This document shows, piece by piece, positions 35,797 through 47,040 of a stretch of DNA of 64,000 nt (positions within the stretch are counted from its first letter, which is position 1; every line of letters begins with the position of its first letter). The notes beneath the pieces were generated by a model that searched no databases, was not told the origin of the DNA, and saw only the letters and a list, made by a program, of their open reading frames with translations. The DNA is taken from contig CANTUR010000904.1 in NCBI GenBank assembly GCA_947683625.1, forward strand, positions 186,001 to 250,000, read 5' to 3'. The translations under genes were made by a program, and so were the position numbers. The stretch comes from Mallotus nudiflorus. Its lineage: Eukaryota; Streptophyta; Magnoliopsida; Malpighiales; Euphorbiaceae.

Positions 35797-37126
35797 TAGT
35801 GATGTCTTTGTTTCTTCCTTTGCGACTCATCATGAAAAGTTTGAGTTCTCTTGTACCTAGCAAAGCTTGGTGGTTCTGTCTTTTGGATAACAACCCAAGT
35901 TTTATAATTGTCATCAGTAGTAACATCAGCATCCAGGTGTATGTTCCATTCGAGGGCTTTACAAGGCCACAAGCTCTTAATCTTATCCAGAGAATCTTAC
36001 TCAAAGGAAAGCCTTTAAAGTCAGTCAGAATAGTAACGATGAACTGAGGGTGACCATATTAATGACAAAGGCATAAAGGGATAAAAAAGGTAAAGAAGTG
36101 CAGCCCTGGAATAGGAACACAGTGATCATACAGCTCAATAGTCATGAACTTCAATCTCCACCAAGGGCAGACCCATGTGATCTCAGCATCTGAAATCTTC
36201 TTTAACCAGTCAACCCATTGGTCCATAGAATGTTTGTCTTTTATTTTCAAAGAATGAGATTATATCTAATGAGGTTGATAAGTCAAAGGATTGAGGGGTA
36301 CATTAAGCAAGCTCAGCTTTTCCTGTAACCAAATCTTAAAAAAAATGGTATAAGAATAATAAAATAAAAGCCCACTAAGTTAAAAACCCGAAAGGGTGGC
36401 TTAGGCAAAAGTTAGGGCAAGCCTGCTAAGCTAAAAACCTAAAAGGATGGCTTAGGTAAAAATTAGGGCAAAAATAAAATAAAAATAAAAGTTTTGGTTG
36501 CACACTTGAAGAAGAAGTAAACTTCTTGAGAAACGGTTATGAGTCTTAAAACTATCTAGCCTAATGATGGTCTCAGCAAGGATAACTGGCATAGGATTAG
36601 CTCCAAGCTCCACCTATTCCAAAATACTGACAATGCGTGTATCAGCATCACCATGATGAGAAACTAGCAAAAATTTAGCATATAAATAGAAAGCAACTGT
36701 TCTAGTCCAAGAAGCAGTGTTCTTGTCCCAAGTCCCACAGATGGTGATCAGAGAAGAAAGATGAATGCTCCCAGGGTTATGCACATACACATAAATATCA
36801 TCTGAGGGCAAATCAAAGAATGCAACCAATCTGCCAGGAAACTGCATCTCCAAATCAGGAAGGGCTATCATAGCAATCGAGTCTAATGCGCATCCTAGGG
36901 TAGCAGTAAACTCTTCAATCATTAGACAAAGCTCTTACTCATTAAACCTGAATACATGGTCCTTGATATCCTAGAAGGTAGCAGCAGCATGTAGGAGATT
37001 GTTATCGATAGTCAGGTGCTGAAGAGATTTCAGGGATTTGATATGGAAAGGTTAAAGCTTGTTCCAGTCATCGCCATTGAGACTTTTAAGAAATTTCTTC
37101 ATTATTTGGAGAGATGCTTGAGTCAT
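35797..37126 (-). pseudogene. B antisense DUF7745-like gene
   Basis: Minus-strand gene with Met at 37126. Exon 1 reads MTQASLQIMKKFLKSL, then LLHAAATF, DHVFRFNE, ELCLMIEEFTATLGC and NPMPVILAETIIRL, the layout I recall for the plant DUF7745/PMD-related families. Three stops lie between 37060 and 36930. After a probable intron (about 36494-36323, ending TTACAG), exon 2 starts at 36322 with EKLSLLNVPLNPLTY and continues DQWVDWLKKISDAEITWVCPWW. The C-terminal part to about 35797 is only weakly supported. Function is unknown; these proteins relate to the aminotransferase-like plant mobile domain. A retains only the last part (15003-15115). A domain search is needed to name it. Confidence 0.65.
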
Positions 37127-37168
37127 GATGAGTGAGTAAAGGATGAAGGAGAATGCCCCTTGTATGGT

Positions 37169-37177
37169 CTTATATAG
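37169..37177 (-). promoter_or_regulatory. TATA box of antisense DUF7745-like gene
   Basis: On the minus strand this reads CTATATAAG within CCCTATATAAGACC, about 43 nt before the Met at 37126. Sequence and distance fit a plant core promoter with a very short 5' UTR. Not tested. Confidence 0.55.
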
Positions 37178-38645
37178 GGAAAGAAGATGAGTTTATATGG
37201 GAAAAGGATTTTGCTAGTAAAGAAAGATGTGGATAAGGTGATAGAATCTGAGAAGGACTGGGATAAATAGATAATTAGGAAGATAATCCATTCTTTTAAT
37301 TATTTATCTATCCAATATTATCCATCTTGGGAAAGGATTAAGATAAATGGATAATTAATAAAAAAAAAGGATAATGTTCATTAACTATCTTTTTTAATTA
37401 GTTAAAAAAATCCATTAGGATGCAAATACTATTTCAATTCTATCTAACAGTGTTCGAGATAGTATAGGAATAAAAAAGGTAGTACAATAAAGAGCAGTCA
37501 GATACAGACATGTAGAAAGTTAGGAATATAGAAACTTTAAATCAGTCATCTTGTGCTCTAGTATCAGGCCAAGGGCTCCATCCTCTAGTAGGGTCATCAT
37601 GATGATAAGTGTCTGGAGATCTAGCAGATGAAGTCCTAACACTATACGGATCAAAGCCCAAGTCTGCAAGCTACCAACGAAGCATCTCATTCTCCTGCTC
37701 TGGACCGCTGGAATAGCTCTGCATACACAAAAAGCACCATATCATATGCATTACATGCATACATCTGCATTGTCTCAATGAAGGTGCTTACCCGCCAATT
37801 GTCTGTAACCTGCATCATGAATAATCTTTGAGACAAGGCAAGTCCATATAGATACTCTGCCTGTGTCCGGGGAATCTGTTTTGTAAAATTTTATTAATAT
37901 CAATGTCAAGTGTACAAATCCATATAAGAAATAAAGCAAACAGACTCATATGAGAAGCATCTGGTGGATAAAAGCTACGAAGCTGAGCATCACCAAACTG
38001 CATCTGCTACTCAACTAGAGCCTGAACAGTGGGAGCCCAGTAGAACATAGACTTGTCTGGAAGAATAGACTTGTCTGGAAGAGAGACATCACCAAGTGTA
38101 GCACCAATAAAGGCCCCATCGCGACTAGACCCAACGTGCTGAGCATGATGACCAGGACTAGGTCTAGGATTAGGGCTCTCAATATCAAAAACAACCTCAG
38201 TCTCTAGAGCAATCTCAGTCTCCTCATCCGCATCAACAGGAGAGCGAACCTCCTTAAACTGTAAAGAGAAGGAGTGATTCATAGGTTCTAGAAATAGAAG
38301 TTGAAATAACGAGAAATTACCTCATCATCATCAATAGGAACATGCTCCATGAGGCTCTCACGGATAAATAGCTGATAATGTCGAGAACACTTAAGAAAAT
38401 TTGAGGTAACATATCCCTGTAGTGCATCCCTCAGCTTTGAACCTGTAAGATGCGAGCTGTGGAACATAGAGGAAGGGACATCAAATGGAATGCGACGTCA
38501 AGAAGGGCCAGGAGACCAACAATACACTCGCTCCCCTAAATACCACATCAGATAGCCAAAACTAGAGAGCAAGATCCTCATAGGCTCTAAACGAGCTGCA
38601 GCCGCCATGAAATCATATCATTGGATATCCTCAGCACCCACCAAC

Positions 38646-38650
38646 CAATC
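38646..38650. repeat. Target site duplication of F (CAATC), left
   Basis: CAATC before the LTR and again at 41910-41914. The uninterrupted homologue in A is at 47097-47101. Confidence 0.95.
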
Positions 38651-41600
38651 TGTCACGACCCAAAATAGGGGCCATGACTGGCGCTAGGGAACGGGAATTC
38701 TTTCAAATCCGGAACCCGTAGCAAGCTTAAAAATAAAATAAAACATGCAACAGTAATAATAACGACACAATTGAGTGAAATATTATGTAGCGGAATAAAA
38801 TCATAAATGTCAAAATAATAATTTCATCAAAAGAAATTAAATTGAATTCTCATATCATATATAAATAAATCTTTTAATACAAGTTTCAGTTCAAGTATTT
38901 AAATTACATATCTCATATAAATACAATACACCAATCTCTGAAATGACCATAACTACTACAGTGTCTAGATTATAAAAATAAAACTCAAGTGAGCAGTTTA
39001 CATAAAGAAGCTGGGGCGGAAGAAATCCGACGTACAAGCCTGCTACTGAGGTCTGAAGACGATGACTCTCCTGAAAAATAGTCAACGGAGGGGAGTCAGA
39101 CCTCACTGGGTGAATTACTATAATATATATACATGCATACTAAATGCCAATGCACACAGTCAATAGTATATATATAATAAGTATATATACAAGCAAATAC
39201 ACACGGGTGCAATAAAATCATTTTATATTTATTGAAAATCACTGTTTATGAAGGATCAAATAGAACCCTAGAATATCACAACCTCAAAGCAGTGTTAGAC
39301 AATACTCTAGCCATACAGGCTCACTTATTCCAATTATATCACTTATTCCATTTGGACAGTAGACTAGCCCCGAGACACTAAGTCAACCGAGCTCCAGCAG
39401 TCTGACTGTCAGTGTGATTGGCCCCGAGACACTTAATTAATCGAGCTCCAGCAATCATACCTCCAAACCATATCTCACACATCAACTAATCATATCCAAT
39501 CAATATCCTCGAACAAGTTAGTAATATAGCCTAAATGCTATAAGCGTACCGGTACGTACTCGATCCTAGTGCTGCCCACTAGGTAGCACGTTCTATTGAT
39601 ATCCTTCATGTTAATATAAAGCATACATTCATAAAAGTAAATGATGCATGAATTGAATAAAATAGCAACATAAACCATATATATACTAAAAATATACCAA
39701 AAGTAAACCAGGTATATTTCGAGTATATATACGTCAAATAAATCCAATTAAATTACAACATGAACTAGAAATATACTTAAAAACATTTTAAACCTAATTT
39801 ATTAGCAAATCATGCATATAATTTAAAATATACCGAAAATATACTAAAGATAAACCAAAATAAACTAAAAATAAATTTAAGTAATAATTGAATTATTTAT
39901 GCATAATTAATCAAAATAAAACATATATTTCTAAATCATGCACCCTAAAGCATATATATATAGAATAGTAACTCACACTTAGTGCGCTCCTCGAGATAGG
40001 TCCGACGGGCCTGATCCACTGGCCTCGGTCTCGGCGCAACTAAACAAACAATAAATAACAGACATCATAATAAACCTAACAGAAAACCCTAGAAACTCGA
40101 TCTAGAATATTAGACACATAATCAGAATTAGGGTTTAACCGGACATCACGTTTTACGAGAATTCTACCAAAAATCCGACAAAACCTCCCCTGTAAAATGG
40201 AAATCTCTCTACTCAAAGAGTATAGTCGGCCCTGCAAAGAAATGCACTTCAAAAAATAAACACAGAAATACACCTACAACCCCTCGGTCGGACTCCAAAC
40301 TACAGTCTTCCGACCGGGGTCCACAATCACAGAATATTTATGAAAATACCAAAAATGCCCTTACATTTTTTAGAAATACATTTAATAATTATAAATTACG
40401 TAATTAACCCCTAAACACAGTAAAAACCGATAAAAACTCATTTTATTAGAAAAATCGTATATTATATATATAATTGAAAATAATTTACGAAAAATAGTTT
40501 TAATTAATTAAAAATACTAAATAATTTGTAGAAATCATTTCTATACCTTAAATAACAATTAAAACCAATTTAATTACATTTTTAGCCAACTTAGGGTAAA
40601 ATTACCAAAATGCCCTTATATATATAAATATAATAAAATTACTCCAAAAATTCACCAAAAATAATATAATTGCACAAAATTAATTTTCTCAACGTATTTA
40701 TCAATAATATCAATAATTAAACTCAATTAACTAATTAATTTCAATTAAAAACACAATTAACCTAATTTTCCAAAATTACATAAACCTAAACAAATTCAAA
40801 ATAAATACATAGAAATTCATAAAAATTCCAAATAAATTTCTATAATTCATTTCAACACCTACATTTATCATAAAACACAATTTCACAATTTAATTAATTA
40901 ATTTTTGAAAATTAGAAAATAATAATAAAATATTCAAAAATACCCAAAAATTCTACAAAAATTCACACATGAAGATTAAGCTACTAGGATCAACATTTGT
41001 GAAGGAATTTTTCATGAATTAATCAATTCTAAGTTCAAAAAATTCAAGAAGCTAAAATGGCCGAATTAAAGATTTAGCTCAAACCTCATCAACCACTTGT
41101 TTTTAGGCCAAAAGGAGCTTAGAATAGGGACCACCGGAGCTCAAGGAGTCGATGAAGACCGGCGGTGTCAAAAATGGTGGCCGGAATCGTGATCAACAGC
41201 GAAGAGCTCCACTTGCTGCCACCGCGAATTCCGGGCGTTCCAGTGGGCTTCCGGCGGCCTGGTCACGTCAAAGAGGAAGAGGAAGGAAGGGGGAGGAGGT
41301 TGGCGGCAGCTGATGGCGGCGAAGGGTGGTCCGATGTGGTGCAACGGGAGGCGCAGTGAAGGTAGGGCGTCGGGAGAGAAGAAAAATGAGGGAGGGACAA
41401 TTCGGGAATTTGGCAATAAGTTTTGATTTTTGACATATAATATGTATATATATATACTTTACACTATATATTAAAATAATATAAAATCACACACATTAAA
41501 TATACACCACACACCTATAATTTAATATTTTAAAATTTAATACACTTAAAAATATTTAAATAATATTAAAACTAATAATAAATAATAAAGTATTAGGGTA

Positions 41601-41909
41601 ATAAATTAAACCCTAGTTAAGTAAATATATGCACATATATACGTTATTTAGTACTTCAAAAATATATATGAGTTCATGCAAGTCCAGAAATCTATTTAAT
41701 ATGATTAATAATAAATAATTTACATAAAAATTTCCTCGAAAATAGTATTCTCGGGAAAATTTTACGTAAAGCACTTAAAATAATATACAATAATTAAAAT
41801 AAATTTTAAATACATATTAACTCGTAAAAATATCATAATTATATACAAAATTATTAACACTGCATATCCCGATGCAGTATTAAAATATTTAAAAACACGG
41901 GATATTACA
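38651..41909 (-). mobile_element. Element F: solo chromovirus LTR
   Basis: A 3259-bp LTR with plus-strand ends TGTCACGACCC...GGGATATTACA, the family of the D LTRs, in the same orientation and with clear divergence. It has no internal sequence and is flanked by perfect CAATC duplications. This is the product of recombination between the two LTRs of a full element. It splits exon 4 of B's antisense PMD gene. It retains the 54-bp direct repeat (39366-39470) and the hairpin block (39545-39585) also seen in D. Confidence 0.96.
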
Positions 41910-43502
41910 CAATCAGAGTTTATCTATAATTTATGTAAATTAAGTCTAATCTCTATTAAATTGTAACATACTAATGATTTTATTTTCTTTTTCCTTACCA
42001 GGTGCCACTCGATAGTGTTCAACTGATCACGGTACGTCTACAAAGTATTCCTGTTACTAGCAAGGTGAGAAGACCCCATCTCATCATCAGAGGAAAGGTC
42101 ATATCAAAATTGATAGTGTTAAAGCCTCAAATCAGCTTGATCTCTATGCTCCAGATCTAGAAAAAAGAGAACATATCAGAAAAAGGAAAAGAAGAGTAAG
42201 ACTATAAAAATCAAATGAAGGAGAACATACATGCAAGACATGCCAAAAGCCACACATCGTGATAGCAACTCTACAGACAATGTCCAATCTATAATAAATA
42301 TAAGCGAGTGCAGCAGATCCCCATTCTAGTGAGGCAACTCGATCCAAGTCACGAAGAAGACACAACAGAGTGATACTAACCTCATGATCAGTCTCACAAA
42401 AGAGGGTCATGCCTAATAATATCAAAAGGAAACACCTCACCTTATGAATAATCTGACAAGGAGTAGAAGTAGGAAGGCATCTAAATCCCTCAACTAATGA
42501 TGAAAGAAGAACGTTATTCCGATTCTTTCATGCTAAGGTGAACCCGATCAAATCTTGCATGTACTGACTCCATGCATGCTTTAGAAGACTACAATAGCTG
42601 ATGTCGAATGGAACTAGGGATACTCCAAAGGCAATCCCAGTGATAGCAGAGAAACTCATAGGTGAAACAGTCGGCTCGCCCACACGAGTATGAAAAGTGT
42701 GGGTAGTATCCATCCATCGCTCGATCAAAGCAAATAAAGAATAATAGTCAGACCAGCCTCAAACTGTCAAAGGTGCAGCAATAAAATGCCTAAATCCAGA
42801 AGCCCAAATCATATGTGTCACCTGCTCCGACAATCCATGAAATAATTCCCGAGCTAGATTGAAATAGCCCATGAACTTCATCGAACGCTATTTCAATTTC
42901 AAAAAGAAAATAATAATTAATTAATTGAAAGATTAATTAACTAATCAAAGAATTTAAATTGAAGGATTTGATTAGTTAATTAATTAATTACCCCCTAAAA
43001 AAAATTTTGATCGATAATGTAAATTGTCGTCCGGCAATCTAGAATGTCGATCGACATTCCAGATTGCTGATTGGCATTCCAGATTTCCAATCAACATTAA
43101 CTTGACTGATCAAAAATCTAGAATTCTGATCAGAATTCTAAACATCCGATCCCCCATTCTGACAACCCGGGAGTCAAATTTCATATTTTCAAAGTTAATT
43201 TCAATTTATCATGCATTTTCATATTAATTTCTGACTAATATACATGTCAACGTCAATCTCTACTCTGAAACTAACTCTTATTACTAATTATGCAGGTAAT
43301 ATTTTTATAAAAATAAACAGAAACAAGAAAAGTTACCTCATTACCCACATCTCTGCACCTATGGATATGTAAATGAGTCAAAGGAAAGATAGTTGAGTCT
43401 TCTCGAAGTTCCAGATTATTCTGAGGAAAATGAAGAGGCAGAATCCTTTGACATTCTGAAGTCTTAACTCCTTCATATTATCCGTGTGGACGAGGAGGCC
43501 AT

Positions 43503-44028
43503 AGGATCAAATGGATTATAAATTGGACAACAAATGGTGAAGAAATCAATAAAAGAAAAATCAAGATCAATTGAAAAAAAAAAGAAGAAAAGAATAGGAA
43601 GGGAAGTAAAGTGATCGAAAAATGGGAAAGAATATATAAAATGGAGAATATCCATTTTAATCCTTCTAATTTACTTACTTTTTATCTATCTTTTCTTTCT
43701 TACAATTTGGTCCATTATTGCATTCAGATTAGGAATACATTCCTAATTAAATCATGACATTCATCAAATTAATAATTCATTGAATTATTAAGACTGCATA
43801 ATCAATCTGTGATTCTGAATTTTCTGTTAAGTATAGAATACATAACAAGATTACAGAATTCATTTTTTGCATTTTACATGCATCATTTCAATCAAAGGAT
43901 TCATATGTTGCACAGTAGCTATGATATGAATTTCAAATGATTATGTTATGTGTTGCACAGTAGTCATAACCTTCATTATGTTATGTACTGCATACCAGTT
44001 ATGACATAAACTTTCAAATTCAAGTACA
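43503..44028 (-). promoter_or_regulatory. Region upstream of antisense PMD gene in B, with TATA-like box
   Basis: No ORF is supported. A minus-strand TATA-like TTTATATATT at 43631-43640 lies about 130 nt before the Met at 43502. A has TATA-like TTTATAAG at the corresponding place (50526-50535), about 120 nt before its Met. A loose GTTGCACAGTAG.. repeat lies at about 43910-44000. Confidence 0.45.
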
Positions 44029-44828
44029 TTAGACATCCCACAGGGAATATAGTGTGCATCGTTAGACATCCCACAGGGAATATAACGAAATTCAATTCAA
44101 CTACACTAGACGTCCCATAAGGAATATAATGTGCATCATTAGACTTCTCACAAGGAATATAGTGTATATTGTTAGACGTCTCACAAGGAATATAAGGAAA
44201 TTCAATGCAACTACACTAGATATCCCACAGGGAATATAGTGTGCATCGTTAGACATCCCATAGGGAATATAACGAAATTCAATTCAACTTCACTAGATGT
44301 CCCACAGGGAATATAGTGTACATCATTAGACGTCCCACAGGGAATATAACAAAATTCCTCAGTGCTAGACGTTCCACAAGAACTATAGCAAGTTTTTAAT
44401 TCAACTACACTAGACATCCCACGGGAATATAATGTGCATCGTTAGACATCCCACAGGGAATATAACAAAATTCATCACTACTAGATGTTCCACATGAACT
44501 ATAGCAAGTTTTTAATTCATCTACACTAGACGTCCCACAGGGAATATAATATGGATCGTTAGATGTCCCACGAGGAATATAACAAAATTCATCATTGCTA
44601 GACATTCCATAGGAACTATAGCAAATTTCAATTCATCTACACTAGACGTCCCATAGGGAATATAGTGTGGATCGTTAAGCGTACCATAAGGAATATAACG
44701 AAATTCATCATTGCTAGACGTTCCACAGAAACTATAGCAGGTTTTTAATTTATCATCGCTAAACGTCTCATAGAGAATATAGCAAAACTCATTTGCATAA
44801 AGTCCAATAGACGTTTGACAAGAAATAT
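44029..44828 (+). repeat. Tandem array of about 21 palindrome-core units before B 3' LTR
   Basis: The core TAGACGTCCCACAGGGAATA recurs about 21 times, spaced alternately about 32 and 40-80 bp. It contains TCCCACAGGGA, a 4-bp stem with a 3-nt loop. A shorter version is in A's tail (about 50760-50880). The Cys-Gly-Thr-Ser repeat peptides encoded on the minus strand are by-products of the array. Confidence 0.9.
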
Positions 44829-44970
44829 GGTGCAACTTATCAAACACTACACCTTGCTCAACAATTTGAGCATCGATCTATCATTTAGGATATAATCAAG
44901 TGTCCTAATTTCTTTCTATCGAAATTGTGTGCTTCTATTTCTTCGTCGCAATTTGTCAAAAAAACAGCAA

Positions 44971-44984
44971 GAAAGGGGGGCAAC
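44971..44984 (+). other. B polypurine tract
   Basis: GAAAGGGGGGCAAC directly before the 3' LTR at 44985. The stretch 44829-44970 before it holds nothing I recognise. Confidence 0.85.
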
Positions 44985-47040
44985 TGTAAGCACCAAATTT
45001 CGGGATGTAATTGTGCATAATTGTAATGTAAGCCCCTATAATCAAATTCATTCAAAAATTGAAATTGGTTGTTGATTTTCTAGACTTTAAGGACTAAATT
45101 GCAACATTTTTTAGGATTTGATTACAAATAAGTTAATTTTTCAAGGGTCTTTTGGTAATTAAAAAAAATTTTAGGATTGGCATTATACAATGTCGATCGG
45201 CATTGCACAGTGCCAACGCACAATAAGTCTCTTTTTTAATTTTTTGCGTATTTTTTCTTATTTTTTATCAATTTTTTCAGTGTTTTGATTAGTTGAAAAT
45301 TCAAATTTTCTCTGTATGATTATCTAATAAAGTTTTTTTTAAACACAGAAGGTTTTTTTAAATAAAAAATAAATGCTATCTAATCATCAGTCCGTTCATC
45401 CTTTGGAGGAAGTCAGTACGCACAAACTCTGCATTTAAAAGCAAAGTCTGCATGCGTGCGTGAAGAGGAAAGAAAATTTTTTTTACACAAATGGAGGAAC
45501 TAAAAGAAACTCACACATTCGTAAATCAAACTTTGATTTCTTCTATTCTTTCAAAACCCTAATTTTTTCAATTCATTTAACGAGGACGATCCAGTGTTTT
45601 TTTTTAGTCCTAGTCCAAAGTCAAATCAATAATAAGTCAATTTCAATGGTGAAAATCCTAATCTGAGGGGCTAAAAAGGGCATTTGCACAGCATCTAAAT
45701 CATTAGTGTTATTTTCTATTTCATTTTTTTATTCTTTCTATTTTTTTCTTTTTGTGATTTTTCTTTTATTATGTTATTCTTTTTTATTGTTTAATTTCAC
45801 TACTAATCTGATTACTTGTGTTTTTTTTTTGGATATGTGCATGTGGATTGAGGAGGATACCGCCTATATTTAAATTGAGTAGAAGGTCCATGGAATGCCA
45901 TGGAAGAACCTGTGTTGTTTTCTAGTAGAAATTAGGGTTTTGTCTTTATTTTTTCCATTTTTGGTGTTCTATGTAGTTATTTTAATTTTTGGGTGCATAA
46001 TCATTTAAATTTAATTTTTGTACGTAGTTTGTAATAGCCCCAGTAGTGGGAATAGTGAAAATTTTAATTTTTCTGTACTTTAAAATTGATTAGTAATTAG
46101 GTTCAATTGGGTAAAAATCAATTAAAATCAATGGTGGCAGTAGCTTAAATAAGGTTTGCATGTAATTAATTTAGGTTTTTTTAGAAAATCACTGTAATGT
46201 TTATTTGATCCATTTTTGTGTTTTTTTATGTTTTTATCTTTATGGGCCCCAAGCCCACGTTTAGGTCTAACCCACTTAATAAATAGGTTTAAAAAATGGT
46301 TTAGGACTTTAAATAATTAAAATCAATTTAGGCTCATTAGGTTAATTAGATTTTAGGCCCACTTAGTTAATTAAAACTTGTTTAGACTTAGCTCAGCCCA
46401 TTTAATTTCATTTCTTTTAAAATAAATAAATCTAGGCCCACATTTCACTTAAAATAATAACAAGTTAGACTTAGGCTCATTAATTTGATTTTCCTTTAAA
46501 ATTGAATAGATTTAAGCCCATTCCTTAAACAAATTAAAATAAACAAATCTAGGCTCACTAATTAATAAAAATGTAGGCCCATTTGTAAACCATTTTTCAT
46601 TTGTAAAAAATATATAGACTTAGCTAACTTATAAAATAAAATTAACATAGTTTAGACATAGGGACATTACCTTTTTATACATTTTTACTTGTAATTTTAT
46701 TGACTTGTTGTCTTTTGGGTTAGATGGATGTTAATTAGGGTTTAATAAAATTGCATGTAACTAAAGGATGAAATAATCATTTATAAAATTATTCTAAAAG
46801 AACACGAGACTGAGAGAAGTTAGTATTCCGTATCTAGAATCTCCTGGTTATGGTGCTAGCTTTCTTTTAGAGAATTGAGTATGACCTTTTCAATTTGTCC
46901 CAGTTATTACCCTAGGTGGCAACTCCCCATCTCCATGCCATGTCTTTGTGACAGTGGTTAGTGTGTTCTCTAAGGCCCTGAGCCTAAACAGTGTCGTTAT
47001 TGCTAAAATCTTGGACGCGCACTAAACCCCGCCGTCTACA
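44985..47040 (+). repeat. B 3' LTR
   Basis: TGTAAGCACC...CCGTCTACA, 2056 bp, homologous end to end with 16501-18559 and differing by numerous point changes. Followed by GTCGT (47041-47045). Confidence 0.94.

Larger units (their letters stand above)
37542..43502 (-). pseudogene. B antisense PMD (plant mobile domain) gene, seven exons, split by solo LTR F
   Basis: Inferred exons: 43502-43337, 42887-42231, 42156-41999, 41923-41915 plus 38650-38321, 38258-37950, 37875-37792, 37718-37542. Introns are 449, 74, 75, 62, 74 and 73 nt. Most have GT and AG ends; the donor of intron 5 now reads AT, where A has GT. Exon 2 carries the PMD core: WMDTTHTFHTRVGEPTVSP, then LLGMTLFCETDHEVS, DLDRVASLEWGSAALAYIY and CGFWHVLHV. 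Exon 4 has WYLGERVYCW. Exon 7 ends TRGWSPWPDTRAQDD. Several stops and a frame change in exon 1 make it a pseudogene. PMD proteins in plants include host genes in silencing and development as well as transposon-borne forms. Exon 5 has an 18-bp duplication at about 38047-38082. Confidence 0.78.
16501..47040 (+). mobile_element. Element B: Tat-lineage Ty3/gypsy retrotransposon with nested insertions
   Basis: Complete from 5' LTR (16501-18559) to 3' LTR (44985-47040), bounded by GTCGT on both sides. Without C (22049-31152) and F (38651-41909) it would be about 18 kb. Order: LTR, primer binding site, leader, gag, protease, G-patch-like domain, RT, RNase H, archaeal-type RNase H, integrase, repeats, two antisense genes, palindromic tandem array, polypurine tract, LTR. 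Its LTRs differ by several percent by eye, and pol has several stops, so it is old and inactive. It inserted into its relative A. Confidence 0.93.

Noticed and set aside
44029..44830. CRISPR-like regularly spaced repeats
   Set aside because: Spacing is irregular, spacers are themselves repeated, the units are diverged, and the array sits inside a plant retrotransposon next to its polypurine tract. It is a tandem repeat.
44211..44847. Minus-strand ORFs encoding Cys-Gly-Thr-Ser repeat peptides
   Set aside because: They are direct translation of the tandem array, change frame between units, and have no homologous frame in A.
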